Shown here in pieces: positions 22,111 through 34,411 of a DNA stretch of 64,000 nucleotides. This DNA is from Liriodendron chinense. Its lineage: Eukaryota; Streptophyta; Magnoliopsida; Magnoliales; Magnoliaceae. Location of the stretch: contig PVNU02000949.1 of assembly GCA_003013855.2 (NCBI GenBank), forward strand, positions 938,001 to 1,002,000, read 5' to 3'. The notes beneath the pieces are model-generated. The model worked only from the letters and a program-made list of their open reading frames with translations, did not search any database and was not told where the DNA came from. Made by a program: the position numbers and the translations under genes. Within the stretch, counting starts at the first letter, position 1. Every line of letters begins with the position of its first letter.

Positions 22111-22520
22111 CTTCTTAAGTATCCCCCTCAAAAAGACTACCTATGCATAAGTCTGCCAGCAGTGGACCCTCCGGAGATTGTGTTCCATCATCTGAAGGTG
22201 ATAAAAATAAATGGTTTTATAGGGCTCAAGGATGAAATGCATTTGGTGGGATTTTTACTAGAGAAGGCTACTTGAGTAGTTTGGTTTTGGTAGCTCCTCA
22301 GAAAGCTGAGAAGTATTCTGCATCTGTCGACATACCATTGGATCTTCTTTGTGAGTGGCTGTTGGTGTCTAAATTCGGCAACACACCATTGGGTCTTCTT
22401 CGTGAGCGGACTATTGAACATAGCAAAGGCAACATCATCAGATGCTCAGATATTAATATGTGAATATTCAGACGACGATGGAGCTTTAGTCCCGATGCAT
22501 ATTGAAGTTTACTGTAAGGG
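22111..22520 (+). pseudogene. F-box/FBD exon 3 fragment, unit 3
   Basis: Only exon 3 remains: acceptor TTTGAAG|CTTC, then the FBD core (GAGATTGTGTTCCATCATCT = EIVFHHL) and the terminal CTCAGATATTAATATGTG (ILICEY) part. Exons 1 and 2 are absent. Several indels break the frame, and an extra 60-bp repeat of the 'LGLL-E-L' segment is present near 22340-22420. Confidence 0.75.
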
Positions 22521-23140
22521 ATAGCTTTGTGGCCATGGAGCATATTTTCTCTGATTTTGGTATGTAAGTTAGGGTTTGGTGATTCTACATGAATGCTTTG
22601 CATTTGATGCACACGATCCTAGCAGTCCAGTCGATCAACTTTTTGCGCAGGTTCTCAGTTGGGAGAATTTGGGCCCATGGCTTGTAATGTAGACCATTAG
22701 TCTATTGCATGATCCTGTGTATGGGCCATCTCAAAAATTGTTGTTGATACTCCTGTTGAAGAGATTTTGGTACATGGTCCACTCCCAGCAGGACACAACA
22801 GAACAATGATTTGGATTATTGAACCTTGGGTCCTTTGCTCAGAAATGAAACCTAGCTTATTGTACAAATCCATGTACTTTGGATCCTGTAATTCCTGTGT
22901 TTGTAAACTCTGTTTATTCACCACCAACTGCTTGGATAATTATTATTACTGTTTTCTCACCTTCATCTTGATGAGATGATATTATGAATGAATTGGATGG
23001 CATATAAACATCATGGTGGGCTACTAGGAAAGTTTCAATTATGAGCATTCCTATTTCCACCTTTTCATTTGGTGTGACCCAGTTGACTTTTGGATCTGCC
23101 TAATTTTTCTGCCAAACTCTACTTTCTTGACGGGAAGCTA
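22521..23140 (+). other. 3' flank of F-box unit 3 (no gene)
   Basis: Homologous to the other unit 3' flanks (GGACACAACAGAACAATGAT etc.). No coding signal. Confidence 0.5.
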
Positions 23141-24440
23141 GTTGGGGCCCACCATAATGTTTCTTAGAAATTAACCTCGGAAGTGGATTGCATAGTAAAC
23201 TCTAGTGGGGCCACCGTGAATGTCTGTATTTTATCCACTCCGTCTATCTTTTTTACTAGGATCATTTTAGGGCTTGATCCCAAAAAATGAAGAATATCCA
23301 ATCATTTTTTGGGCTTGAGCTTAAAATGTAGCATATCCAAAGCTCATGTGAACCACACCACAAGAAACTGTTTAAATTCAACGTCTACCATTGAAAAATT
23401 CTTCGGCGGCTGCAGAAGTTTTTGATCAAGCTGATATTTGTGTTTTCCCTTCATCCATGTCAGGTTGGATGAGGATGACAAATACAGCATCACTGTGGCC
23501 ATAGAAAGGTTTCACGGGTGGAAATCATGATTTCTACTGCTTCCTGTGTTGTGGTCCACTTGAGCTTTGGAAAAATGGATGTATGACATGGATAAACCAC
23601 ATACATTCATGGTCAGCCCAACAGAGTTTACTCGGTACAATGAAGCATATTGAGTAACTCAACATCCATCCTGAATTCCTCGTCCATTAGTTTTTCTAGA
23701 ACATGCTAGGACGTGCCAAAAAATGCGGCAGATGACAGGAAAGCAGCAGAAAAAAGATAGATCATAGATCATGTTAGGGCGGGGAGCGGATTAGCTCGAC
23801 CCGACTCGGTGCTGACTCAGTCCTGTGATCAAGTTGGACTCGGTCTGGGTTAGTCCAGGCCAGTCCCAACTCAGATCAGGTCAGCCCTGTTGGACTCGGA
23901 ATCGAGTTGGGTCGAGTTTGGGTCAAGTCAAATTCAAAATCAAAATCGGGTCGGATCATTCACCCCTAATTCGGTCCGACTTCACTTGATGCGCAGCCTT
24001 TACAGTGGGGCCCACCTTAATGTATGTATTTTGTCCCTTTTTCCAGATCATTTTAGGGCATTATCCAAAAATAAATGACGCAGATCCAATCATCAAGTGG
24101 ACCATATCATAAGAAACAATGGTGATTGACCATTAATAGGCCACAAAAGTTTTGGATCAAGCTTAATATTTGTTTTTGTCCCTTCATCCAGGCTTATGTG
24201 ACGTTATCAACAGATGGGATGGCAAATAAACACTACAGAAACATTGACTGTGCGCCCTAAGAAGTTTTTAATGGTAGGGAGTTCAATCACCACTGTTTCC
24301 TATGGTATGATCCACCTGACAATTGGATCTACTTCATTTTTTGGATAGTTACCTAAACTGATCGGGAAAAACGGATAAATGGCCTAGCCACCTAACTCAT
24401 TTTACAGAACAAATCTACGGTTGAGAGAGAGAGAGAGAGA
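23141..24440. repeat. fold-back repeats and a GACTCGG/GGGTCGAG-rich stretch
   Basis: Fold-back bodies at about 23150-23640 and 24000-24400. Between them, 23780-23970 is rich in ACTCGG, GGGTCGAGT and TTGGACTCGG words without a regular period. A (GA)n run lies at 24425-24443. Nothing coding. Confidence 0.5.
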
Positions 24441-24444
24441 GATT

Positions 24445-25012
24445 ATAAAGTACTGGCTTTAGCCACCTATTTCTTTCCAACAGCATAGCCTGAGTAGAAC
24501 AGCCTGATTTTGGGCCATAACATCTAAGGAGTGTAGCCATTTAATGGATTACTTGGACCTTACATGGGCATCCTATATTGGCACATGGAAGAAGCACAAT
24601 CCATAGTGGTCGAGAGACAAAATGCAGATAGAAGGATGTGAATGGAGATGTCCCAAATCCTTTAAAGCCCTGCCATTGGTCCAAAAGAAGCCCAACAGTC
24701 TTCACCTCAACTTCCATCTCTGAAACCCCACCTCCCATTTTTCCACTCCTCTCTAGATACATTCCTTTCCATTCTCCTTTTTATTTCAATACTACAATTC
24801 CATCACCTTAAACACACCTCCCAGACAAAAGCAAAACATCCAATCTCATCCAAAGTTCTAGGGGGATTTGATGTAGGAGATGGTAGCCACCCTAACTGCA
24901 GCATCCTTCAACTCCGGGGCCATCCATGATCATTTTTTTGGCTCAAATTAGGGGAGCAAATGTCAATTCTATTAGAGATGTTGTACCTATTGGGAAGGGC
25001 AAATTCACCTCG
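24445..25012 (+). pseudogene. LHCB3-like 5' fragment 3 (promoter to exon 1)
   Basis: The promoter/leader homologous to the other copies lacks the 365-bp MITE. The ATG at 24880 opens MVATLTAASFNSGAIHDHFF, then TAG. In the shifted frame it continues GANVNSIRDVVPIGKGKFTS to a donor-like CG|GTAAAG at 25012. Lhcb3 proteins have NPLRDVVSxGxxKYTM just before GNDLWYG, so this is the best-preserved exon 1 of the four. It is joined a few tens of bases further on to F-box exon 2. Confidence 0.65.
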
Positions 25013-25043
25013 GTAAAGGCCAGTTGAAAACTCGTTTGGGTGT

Positions 25044-26119
25044 ATATACACCCGAAGATTTGCCCGTTACATTCCACAATTTGCAAGAATTGCAGCTATT
25101 GATGGGTTGGCATGGTGGTAGCTATCTGTCCAACACCTATAGCTTCTTCAAAAACTGTCCATGTCCTTGTCTAGAGAAGCTTTTCATTGAAGTAGGTCTA
25201 CATATGCTCCCACTGTAATTGCAATTCCTGTTTGATTCTTTGGAGAGTTTCAGCTGACATCCTAGCCATAGATGAGATGGGCTTTACCTATAGATCGACC
25301 TGGTGCAAATATCAGTCCAATCAATTCATCAAGTGTGCCACAAATTTATATTGTCCTTCATTTTCGTACATGTGTGCCTGGTCATCTGCACACTTGTGGT
25401 GTTGGTATAATGGCCATGAATGAAAAAAAAAAACCATGAATGCTGATCTTTCTTAATTGTCATCAAGGGTAAAACAATAGCGGTTACAGACTGTTTATGC
25501 TACATAATGGGTCTGTGGGAACTCTTGGATGCCACCCAAAAACAACATGGGTCATGGAAAAACCCAATTGACAATTAGTTATTAGCAGTCCTGCAACACT
25601 GATCACCTCTTCAAAGCTTCGATTTCAACAAGGCATCATGGGGTCCACCTGATGCATTGCCAGGATGTGCTTGTCAGCTTAGCAAATCTCATATTGAATA
25701 CCATTTTCTCTCAGAGCTGCTTATTTATGTTCTCTTTGTTTTCAACGGGAATTTGAAGCTTCTGTCAGACCACTGGGAGATGCCTGCAGGCAAAGGAGAC
25801 TCCGGAGATTGTGTTTGATCATCTGAAGGTGATAAAAATGAATGGTTTTAGAGGGCTTGGGAATAAAATGCAGTTGGTGAAGTTTTTTCTAGAGAAGGCT
25901 ATTGTACTTGAATCTTTGGTTTTGGTAGCTCCACAGACAGGTGTCCAGTTACATTGAGAAGTATTCTGCATCAGTGTCTAAATTGGACAACACGCCATTG
26001 GGTCTTCTTCACCGGCAGCTATTGATCTTAGCAAAGGTATCATCATCAGATGCTCGGATATTAATATGTGAATATTCGGATGACGATGGAGCTTTAGCTC
26101 CAACACAAAGTTTACTGTA
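25044..26119 (+). pseudogene. F-box/FBD exons 2-3, unit 4, joined to LHCB3-like 5' end
   Basis: Exon 2 homology begins at about 25044 (YTPEDLPVTFHNLQELQLLM) and ends at 25191 before GTAGGT. Exon 3 starts at 25759 after TTTGAAG and keeps EIVFDHLKVIKMNGFRGL and VKFFLEKAIVLESLVL, but it has frame breaks on both sides. Exon 1 with the F-box is missing; the upstream sequence is LHCB3-like intron. Confidence 0.75.
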
Positions 26120-27472
26120 AGGGGTAGCTTTGTGGCCATGGAGCATATTTTCTTTGATTTTGGTCTGTAAGTTAGGGTTTGGTGATTCTACATGAATGCT
26201 TTGCGTTTGATGGCACAATCCCAGCAGTCCAGTCAGTCGATTTTTTCATGCAGTTTCTCAGTTCAGAGAATTTGGGCCCATGGTTTGTAATGTAGATCAT
26301 TGGTCTGTTGCATAATGCTGTGTATGGGCCATCTTAAAAATTATCCTGGATACTCCTGTTGAAGAGATTTTTGGTGCATGGCCCACTTGCAGCAGGACAC
26401 AACAGAACATGATCTGAACTGAAAAGTAGTTTATAGTACAAAGCCATTTACTTTCGATCCTGTAATTCCTCTGTTCGTTCACCATCAATCAATCTGAAAA
26501 TCGCTGATCATTGCACTTTTTGTGATTTAGTCCATTCATGGGTGGCCATTCGATGGATGATCGCAAGTCGTTCCACCTGCCCATGATGTGGAATGCCATT
26601 AATGATTAAAAAAAAAAAAAAAAGTAATGCAGGGGGTGGGTGTGTGGTGTGTGTATGGGGTTAGCCTGTAATATACACCTCACATGCTATGTTTATGTGC
26701 TTATGCACCAAGCATCATACGTCCCTCAATTTTTTCCTATGGTGTGGCCCACCTAACTTTTTGGATCCGTTTCATTTTTGGGCATATGTTCACTGGCAAA
26801 TCAGATAGATTGGGTGGGATTTTCAGAAACATCACAGCAGGTTCTGACCATAGAATCTTTACGTAGCCACAAGCAATCTGTGTTCCTGTGCCCTTGATGT
26901 ATAATGCCATTAATGATTAAAAAAAAAAAAAAAAAACCTTGATAATAATGCCCTCAAATTGACACAAAAAAAAGAAAGCAGTCTAAATGGTAATTCTTTA
27001 ATTATAAATTGAGTGGGGCCCACCACTCAATTTATGGGTCAGATGTGGTTAAAAAAAAAGAAAAAGAAAAAAGATTAAGGGTCATTACGGCCCGTATTGT
27101 AATGGTAATTATGGCGATATAGATACTGGTACCATTATGTAATACCTTACACTCAGCTTTCAGGGGGAGCCAATTTTGCTGCAGCCCTGTGAAGACTTAT
27201 TAAGATATCTTTCTTAGCAAGCATAGGACAAGCTAGCAACCCTATGCCATCTATACAAATTTATTAATAAATAGTGGACATGTGAGGTGCCCATAGGTGA
27301 TCAAGGCACTTGTTTTTTATACTTAAACAATCTGATTATTTTCATTTCAACCATCCATTAAATGTCTACCAATCAGATAAGCAAACCATTAAATCAGAAA
27401 ACTCCATAAGCTGTGGTCTATCTAAATTGTGGCTCTCAATTTAGAGGATATAATTTAAAGTTAATCATTTAA
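26120..27472 (+). other. 3' flank of unit 4 and upstream flank of unit 5 (no gene)
   Basis: To about 26590 it matches the other F-box 3' flanks. Then come poly-A tracts (26607, 26918), fold-back remnants, and from about 27300 the AACAATCTGATTATTTTCAT...AAAGTTAAT block, which also occurs at 33330, 42420 and 55650 upstream of other units. Confidence 0.5.
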
Positions 27473-27799
27473 GAAAAATGCTCACCCAACTAGTTGTAAG
27501 TCCAACTAGTCGGGGTGTGCGGCCACAACAGTGCTTGTATGACATCTCGCCCGTGCAGCAACGTTGTCTCATCATAAAAATGAGATACCCAAAAATCAGG
27601 TCGATCCAACCATTAGATGTACCCCCACAAGAATGTCAAATTTTTTTGGATGGTTGTTCATTGTTCCATGTAGTGTGCTCACCTGATAGTTGGATCCACT
27701 AGTTTGGAGTGTTTTCACTTTACTGTGGGACGAACAGGTTGGATGGGTGAGATGTCATATAAACACATGTTGGACCCCACAGGCTGTACAACTAGTCTC
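27473..27799. mobile_element. Mutator-like MITE (GAGAAATGCTCA family), upstream of unit 5
   Basis: It begins GAAAAATGCTCACCCAACTAG and ends ACAACTAGTCTC. The flanks ATCATTTAA and ATTATTCAA match at 7 of 9 positions, consistent with an old 9-bp target duplication. Same site as 33483-34411 and 42724-43015. Confidence 0.6.
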
Positions 27800-28203
27800 A
27801 TTATTCAATATTGTGTGTGTATCAACCATAACGCTCTACCATAGTATTAAAGGTTCTCTCCGTATCAACCATAACGCTCTACCAGAGAATTATGTATTTA
27901 TCCACTCCGTCCATCCATTTTAAAAGATAATGTAAGGTGTTAATGAAAAATATGAAGCATATAAAAGTCTCAAGTGGACCACACCACAGGAAACAGTGTA
28001 AATTGAACGTCTACTGTTGAAAAATTCTTGGGGGCTGCACAAGTTTTCAAGCAAGCTGATATTTTTTTCCCTGCATCTATATCCGTGTGATCTTATGAAC
28101 AGGTTGATGACAACTAAACATCACTGTAGGCCCTAGGAAGGTTTCAACGATGGAAATCATTATTCCCGCTGTTTCCCTATGGTATGGTCCACTCAATCGT
28201 TGG
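27800..28203 (+). other. 5' remnant of unit 5 with fold-back insertion
   Basis: ATTATTCAATATTGTGTGTG...CCATAGTATTAAAGG matches the F-box 5' regions and is partly duplicated at 27862. A fold-back body (27900-28195) then replaces the F-box half of exon 1. Confidence 0.5.
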
Positions 28204-29705
28204 ATTTCAAAGGTTGCACCTACCTCAAAAGCGATGTTAATGCCCTGCTTGAAAGCATGCTTTCAAATTGCCTGTGTCTCGAGGAATTTAGTTTAAGGGA
28301 TTGTCATGGTCTATCTCATGTCAAGGTTTTCCCCTCTGGATTTGCCACTTAAGAGCTTGACAGTGGTAGACTATTTTGAGATTGAGATTTTTGCTCCAAA
28401 ACTCCGGTCATTCCGTTTCTGTGGTGATTTTATGCAAATGTATTTCAAGAACATTTCTGAGTTTGGTGGATGTCCTTGTTAGTGGCATGTGTAGGTATGG
28501 TTGCAATATAGATGAACCTAATTGGACTGTTCTGCACCAACTTGAACATGTTAAGATTCTGACATTGTGTAAAGTCTCACTTGAGGTATATGTTCATTCC
28601 CAATCTTCTATGACATTCTTAACAATTTTGATTTGTGCAATAGAAACCTCTACAAGCATTCTAGGACATTGATCCACATCAGTTCAGCCCCACCTTGCAG
28701 ATAGCCTGGCTGAAAATCAGTCTGTTGGACCATCAGTTGGGCTTCAAATGTATGAAACATTGCATGGTTCCAAAAATTAAAAATAAAAAAGCTAATGAGT
28801 AGACCGGCCTGAAATTTTTGGCCATGTCATCTACACAGTGGGAACCACCTGATGTATGGTGCCCAGAGGTGTTTGTTAGGCATGGCACAAGTCTCTAGTA
28901 ATGTGACTAAAGTCTTATCTTTTGATCTGCACAGGAAGTTTAGCAGAGGAAAATAGATCAAAAACTGCCCATGTCCTTGTCTAGAGAAGCTTTTTATTGA
29001 AGTAGGTCTACATATGCTCCCACTGTAATTTTAGTTACCATTTAATTTCTTTGAAGAGTTTCAGCTGACATCCTAGCCATAAATGAGATGGGCTTTACTT
29101 ATAGATTGACCTGGTGCAATAATCAGGTCAATCAATTCATTAGGTGAGCCACAAATGTAGAATTGTTTAATCTTTCTTAGTTGTCATCACAGGAAAAACA
29201 ATGGCAGTTACAGTTTGTTTATGCTATAAAATGGGTCCATGGGAACCCATGGTTACCACCCAAAAACAACATGGCAAGGATCATGGAAAAACCCAATTGA
29301 CAATTAGTGATTAGCATTCCTGCAATACCGACCACCTCTTCAGGGCTTCGAGTTCATCAAAGCATCATGGGGCCCACCTGATTCATGGCCAGGATGTGTT
29401 TTTTAGTTTAGCAAATCTCATTTTTGAATACTGTCTTCTCTCAAAGCCGCTTATTTATGCTCTCTTTTGTTTGATGCGAATTTAAGGCTTCCTTCTGCTG
29501 TCAAGGGCCCCTCTCAAAGAGACTACTAGTGCGAGGGACTTCCAGCAGAGGACCCTCCAGAGACTGTGTTTGATCATCTGAAGGTGGTAAAAATGAATGG
29601 TTTTAGAGGGGTCGAGGATGAAATGCTATTGGTAAAATTTTTACTAGAGAAGGCTATTGTATTAGAGTCTTTGGTTTTGGTAGCTCCTCGGAAAGTTGTG
29701 TGCGG
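28204..29705 (+). pseudogene. F-box/LRR/FBD pseudogene, unit 5 (F-box lost)
   Basis: The exon 1 remnant 28204-28585 begins in the LRR part (ATTTCAAAGGTTGCACCTAC) and ends at TTGAG|GTATAT. Exon 2 (from about 28936) is cut to a few codons before KNCPCPCLEKL. Exon 3 (29489-29705) keeps the FBD core and then jumps into 3' flank sequence. Frameshifts and deletions throughout. Confidence 0.8.
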
Positions 29706-30875
29706 TTGGCTTTTTTGGGAGAATTTATTTGTGCCCATGTTGTAATGTAGACCATTGATATGTTGCAGAACACTGTGGATGGACTGTCTCAAAAAGTTGT
29801 CCTGGATTTTTTTAGCATGGCTCACTCACGGGACACAACTGTATAATGGTCTGGATTACTGAACCATGGGTTCCCTCTCAGAAATGAAAACCAAGTATAT
29901 CAAACCATGTATTTTGGATCCTGTAATTCCTCTTGCTCTAAATTCTGGATCTTGTATTTCCTTTGTTTGTGAACTGTTTTGTTAAACCAACAATCAGTCC
30001 AAGGATTTCTGATCATTGCAGTTTTTGTGATGTGGTACATTTTTCGTTTTTTTTATTATTCTTTTATACATGCACACCCACCCACACCACATGGGCACTC
30101 GAACCCATGACCTCAGTGTTGAAACCCATAGGGTCTACCACTGGACCATGAGTAGGGACCCAATGATGTGGTCCATTCAGGGAGGCTATTCCATGGATGG
30201 TTGGATGTGGTTCCAGCCCATGATGTGGAGTGCCATTAATGATTTGAAAAAAAATTGCAATTTAGTAATTTTGATAGTAATGCAGATTACGAGACAGATA
30301 GTAAAAACAAAAAAACAAAAACAAAAGCTGACTGTATGGTAATTCTTTCTTTATAAATTGAGTGGGTCTCACCAACTGCTTGGATAATATAAATGAGATC
30401 ATATTATGAATGGGTTGGATGGCTTCTAAACATCTTCATGAGTCCTAGGAAGGTTTCAATTGTATTAGCATTCCCGTTCCCACCTTTTCCTTTGTTGTGG
30501 CCCACTTCAGTTTTGGATCTGCCCAATTTTTATGCTCAAGTTGGAATATGACCAGGGGCAACTGATGTACAGAGTCACAATTCATGAGATCCCAGTGGGG
30601 CCCACTATGCCTTTTTAAGCCTCAGATGTGCTCATTATTTGAGCCTCATGAACAAGTGAGGGTGTTTTCAGTCATGTAAAGGTCCCATCACTGGATTTTA
30701 AACTGCTCGGGATGCAGTTATTTAACATCCTTTTGCCAGCATTATGCCATCTACACACCGGAATACGAGCCAATGAATGGCATGTGCTGGATCCAAATGG
30801 CCCATTAATGGGCCACTGTGTGAACTTTCTTTGGTTGAAAATTCAGGCAGATTGATACTTCAACTTGATAAAAAG
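29706..30875 (+). other. 3' flank of F-box unit 5 (no gene)
   Basis: Standard unit 3' flank, interrupted by a SINE at 30041-30163 and, at 30876, by a 2.1-kb LTR-like insertion. Confidence 0.55.
30041..30163 (-). mobile_element. tRNA-derived SINE with 13-bp target duplication
   Basis: On the minus strand, A-box TGGTCCAGTGGT (30137-30148) and B-box GGTTCGAGTGCC (30094-30105) are followed by an A-rich tail (T-rich at 30041-30065 on plus). It is flanked by TGATGTGGTACAT (30028-30040) and TGATGTGGTCCAT (30164-30176). The paralogous unit 1 has the uninterrupted site. About 120 bp; a compact SINE, not a tRNA gene. Confidence 0.8.
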
Positions 30876-32975
30876 TGAAATTATGACTTTTGGATTACCT
30901 AGGCGTGTGCGTGCGGAAGCAATGAGAGCAACTAGTATTATGGTTAAGTCTTATTTCGGGGGGGGTGTAGATTAAGACCTTTTGAAATTCTTTTCGCCTA
31001 CTTAACAGTTTTAACAAATTAAACTAAGTAAGCAAGAATACTTAGGCTTCACAAGACTAGCATGGAGTATAAGCAATAAGTGGGTCCAATCACAAGACTA
31101 GCATGTAGTATAAGCAATAAGCAACCTAGTCTAAGTATGCATAAATACTCAAATGATTAAACAAATCAAGCTCCTGATCTATGCAACTTATGTAGACTTA
31201 TGAGAATGGATCAATGAGCTCAACGTACATCCTATGTGTAGATGTGCCTATCTAGAGCCTAGCATACATTCTAATTAAGCATTCATAATTAAACAATTAA
31301 ACACAATGCATAATAAAAAGAGCTCAAATGCAATCACAAACACAAGCATGTATAGTGGTTCAACTACTTGTCTACTCCACTCCCGGTTTAAGTACTCAAC
31401 CCCTTTGAGCACACCAGCATTCACTGAAGAGTTTAAATCTGGTTCCTCCCAAACAAGGTATTTTAAATTGGCTCCACCCAACCGAGGAGTTTACAGGTTC
31501 TTCCCAACATATTCGACTTACGCAAGGTCTAGTCTTACACAAGAACTACATACATTCACTCCCGTGTTGGAGGCTTCCCCTTGGAGACTTTATTTAGGCT
31601 CAACAATGAACCAAGGAGCACCAAACACCTCCTAGTCTTTAGGCCGACAAATGGGCCAAGGAACGGCCAACGTCTCTAGAGTTTTAGGCTCAACTAATAA
31701 GCTAAGGATCGGTAAACGACCCTAGTTCGAGTTTGTTAAACAAACTCTACACTCAACTCCCACAGGGAATTGAGTGGAAGGACTCTCTACAAAGACAACC
31801 TTACTTGTTGGATGAGCCCCTTGTTCAGTGCCGGTTCGGGTTGCTTGATCTTCGCTCTCCCGTGCTTCAATCAATTTCCCTTGCTCCCCCGATCGTGTTG
31901 CCGCTGCGTCGCCAATGCCTCAGCTCCACTTGATCAACTACCTTCCAAGTGATGCCTTTGATATGCCCAAGGTGATAGGAGGGTAGATTTGAGATCTTTA
32001 CAACTTACGGGAATTGGTTGCCTAGAGAGTCTCAACTACAAAGATCTCATCATAGAGTATTGGATAGGAATATGACTATCAAGATCAATCTAATCTCTAG
32101 AGATCAAAAGAGGGACTTGTGTATCTTCTTCTTGAGCTTTAAATGCTCCATACTTGTGATAAATCACAAAGAAGATCACTTGTTTGGGTTAGGAATAGAG
32201 CTCTTAATGATCTTCAACAATGGTGGCTCCTATCTCTTCAAAATCTCCTCTAATAGCTCAAAAATGAATCTCCCTCTTTAAATAGATTTTCTTCCAATGG
32301 TCGAAAAACGGGTAGATTCGCACATCTCCGATTGATAGAAAAAATGTTCGATTGATCGGAGACCTGTCCGATTGATCGAAAATCTATCCAGTGAAATCTT
32401 TGGAAGATATTCCGATTTATCGGAATCAGGTCCTGATTGATTGGATGGACCCCTTTTGATGGATCGGAAGACTGTCTGATTGATCGGAAATATGTCTAGT
32501 GATTTTTTAAAGTTGCTGGAACAATTTCTGATTGATCGGAACTTCTGTTCAATTAATCGGACTGACCCCTTCCAATTGATTGGAAGATTGTCCGATTGAT
32601 CGGAGTCCTATCGGAGTCAATGTCCAATTGATCAGAGATCAATTGGAAATTATTGTTTGAGCTGAATTGTTTACAGCAGCTTCCACCGCTTTAATTAATC
32701 TAACTTATCATGTTTTTCATGGAGTTCTAAGACTAATGATGATGATTAAAGGTATACCTAGTTGGTCCAAGTCATCTAAGAGGTTATGGTTTTGGGTAGG
32801 TTCATGGTAAGGCACACCAAGGCATCTCTTTTACTTGTTTCTTCATTATTGATGTAGCCAGTCCGTTTTGAGTCTTTAGTCTTTGTCTTTATTAAGCTCA
32901 ACCAACACTAGACTTACTGACCTAAGTGATTGACAAACAAGGTGCACTAGTATGCCAAAGAAAAGTACACTAACA
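30876..32975. mobile_element. 2.1-kb LTR-like insertion (probable solo LTR)
   Basis: It starts TGAAATTATG, ends GTACACTAACA, and is flanked by AAAAG and GAAAG (4 of 5 match). Immediately after the right flank, the unit's host sequence resumes (TACAAAAACAAATG, compare CTACAAAACAAATGG in unit 1). No gag or pol reading frame was recognised. It carries an array of CCGATTGATCGG-like motifs (32315-32655). Long solo Copia LTR, or a short non-autonomous element; the direction is not determined. Confidence 0.6.
32315..32655. repeat. cluster of CCGATTGATCGGA near-palindromes
   Basis: About a dozen copies of [T/C]CGATTGATCGGA and variants, spaced 20-45 bp and separated by unrelated bases. The motif is a near-perfect palindrome. 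The same word is clustered in the solo LTR at 43890-44472. Confidence 0.75.
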
Positions 32976-33482
32976 GAAAGTACAAAAACAAATGAACTGC
33001 TAGAAAGAGAAACGGAACTTGCTTTAGCCAACCATTTGCTTCCTCAACTGTGGCATGCCTAATGTGTAAACTGGCCCGAATTTTTGGCCATAACGTGTGG
33101 TCCACTTAATGGACTGATGTAGATAGTGCCGGCCTATTTTTAAACGTTAAAAATGAGGACACTGCGAAATAAAATGAATGCCGTGCCCATTATGATGTGT
33201 GTGGCTTATCTACCCCGTCCATCCATACAACCAAATGCGTTCTTGGATTGTAGATTTTTAGGTTTTTTTTTTTTTCCCCTCTCACTGCATTGATGTCCAC
33301 TCTCATGCTTTGGATAATCATGACAAGATGGAAAGATTTGTTGTACTTAAACAATTGGATAGTTTTCATTTCAACCATCCATTAAATGTCCACCCATCAG
33401 ATAAGCTGGTAATTAAATTATTAAAATTCATTAGTTATGAATCATCTAAATTGTCGCTCACAATTTAAAGCTAATTGTTTAA
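32976..33482 (+). other. end of unit 5 and upstream flank of unit 6 (no gene)
   Basis: Resumed unit 5 flank (CTTGCTTTAGCCAACCATTT), then from about 33330 the AACAATTGGATAGTTTTCAT block shared with 27300, 42420 and 55650. Confidence 0.5.
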
Positions 33483-33555
33483 GAGAAATGCTTTATCTCC
33501 AACTAGTTGGCGTGTGTGGCCCACCATGGTTTTTATGATATCTCCCCTGCGGTTG

Positions 33556-33978
33556 GAAGCTAGGTGTGGCCCACCGTGATGCTTGTGAGAAATCTACCAT
33601 GTCCATCTGTTTTGCCCGCTCATGTTAGAACATGATACAAAAATTGAGTTAGATCCAAACCTCAAGCAGGCCACACAACACCAAACAATGGGCATTGAAT
33701 GCCCACTGTTGAAACATTCCAATCAGGCTAATGTTCTTGTGTTTGAGATTAACTATACAAACAGTTTGGATGCCATATAAATATCAGGATAGACTCCGGG
33801 CATGTTTCAATGGTAGGCGTTTCTCTCCCCACGCTTTCCTTGTGATGTAGCCTACTTGAGTTTTGGATTTGCGTCATTTTTCTGGCTCATCTTTGGCTCA
33901 TGTGTTAAGATGAGCCAGAAAAATGGATAGGACAGCTTGAATTTCTCACAAACATCATGATAGGCCCACCTAGCTTCT
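33556..33978. mobile_element. nested fold-back MITE
   Basis: Terminal inverted repeat GAAGCTAGGTGTGGCCCACC / GGCCCACCTAGCTTC, with paired TTGTGAGAAAT and ATTTCTCACAA just inside. Body of the common palindromic type. Confidence 0.6.
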
Positions 33979-34194
33979 GATTGTGGTCAGGGGTGGCATG
34001 CAATCTAGGTTCTGGTCCATCAGTAAGGTTGAAATGCCCCAAAAATCAGATATATCCAACAATTAGCTACACCTTACATGAATGTGTTGTTTTTTGAGAT
34101 GTTGTTCATTGTTTTCTACTGCTTGCTTCATATGATGGTTGGACCCACCTTATTTTTGAAATGTCCTATTTTCATGGTGGAACATGTCATATAA

Positions 34195-34344
34195 GAAGAA
34201 TCCGGATCATCTGTTTGCTCCAAATAGGAAATCTCCTTTTTCCAGCTTTTTTTATTGGTCCACCTCATCACATAGGTCTGCAACCTCATCACATCTTCAA
34301 TACAACCTCATCACACTGAAGCAGCAAAACAGAGGATCCAGACT
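34195..34344. mobile_element. 150-bp Mutator-like MITE with 10-bp direct repeat flanks
   Basis: Inverted ends AATCCGGATCATCTGTTTGC and AGCAAAACAGAGGATCCAGA. Flanked by TGTCATATAA at 34185-34194 and 34345-34354. Ends resemble 39906-40094. Confidence 0.7.
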
Positions 34345-34411
34345 TGTCATATAAACAGCCATGCCACATGCAAACTACATTGGACATGCAAGTAGTGTCT
34401 TAACAATTCTC

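Larger units (their letters stand above)
33483..34411. mobile_element. Mutator-like MITE upstream of unit 6, with two nested elements
   Basis: Left end GAGAAATGCTTTATCTCCAA, right end ...CAATTCTC, flanks ATTGTTTAA and ATTATTTAA (8 of 9). Its length over 900 bp is explained by nested insertions at 33556-33978 and 34195-34344. Confidence 0.65.

Noticed and set aside
30094..30148. Possible tRNA gene
   Set aside because: A and B boxes are present, but there is no cloverleaf, and target duplications plus an A tail identify a SINE.
31306..31635. 109-codon ORF in the 2.1-kb insertion
   Set aside because: No retrotransposon or other domain recognised; most likely chance in non-coding LTR-type DNA.
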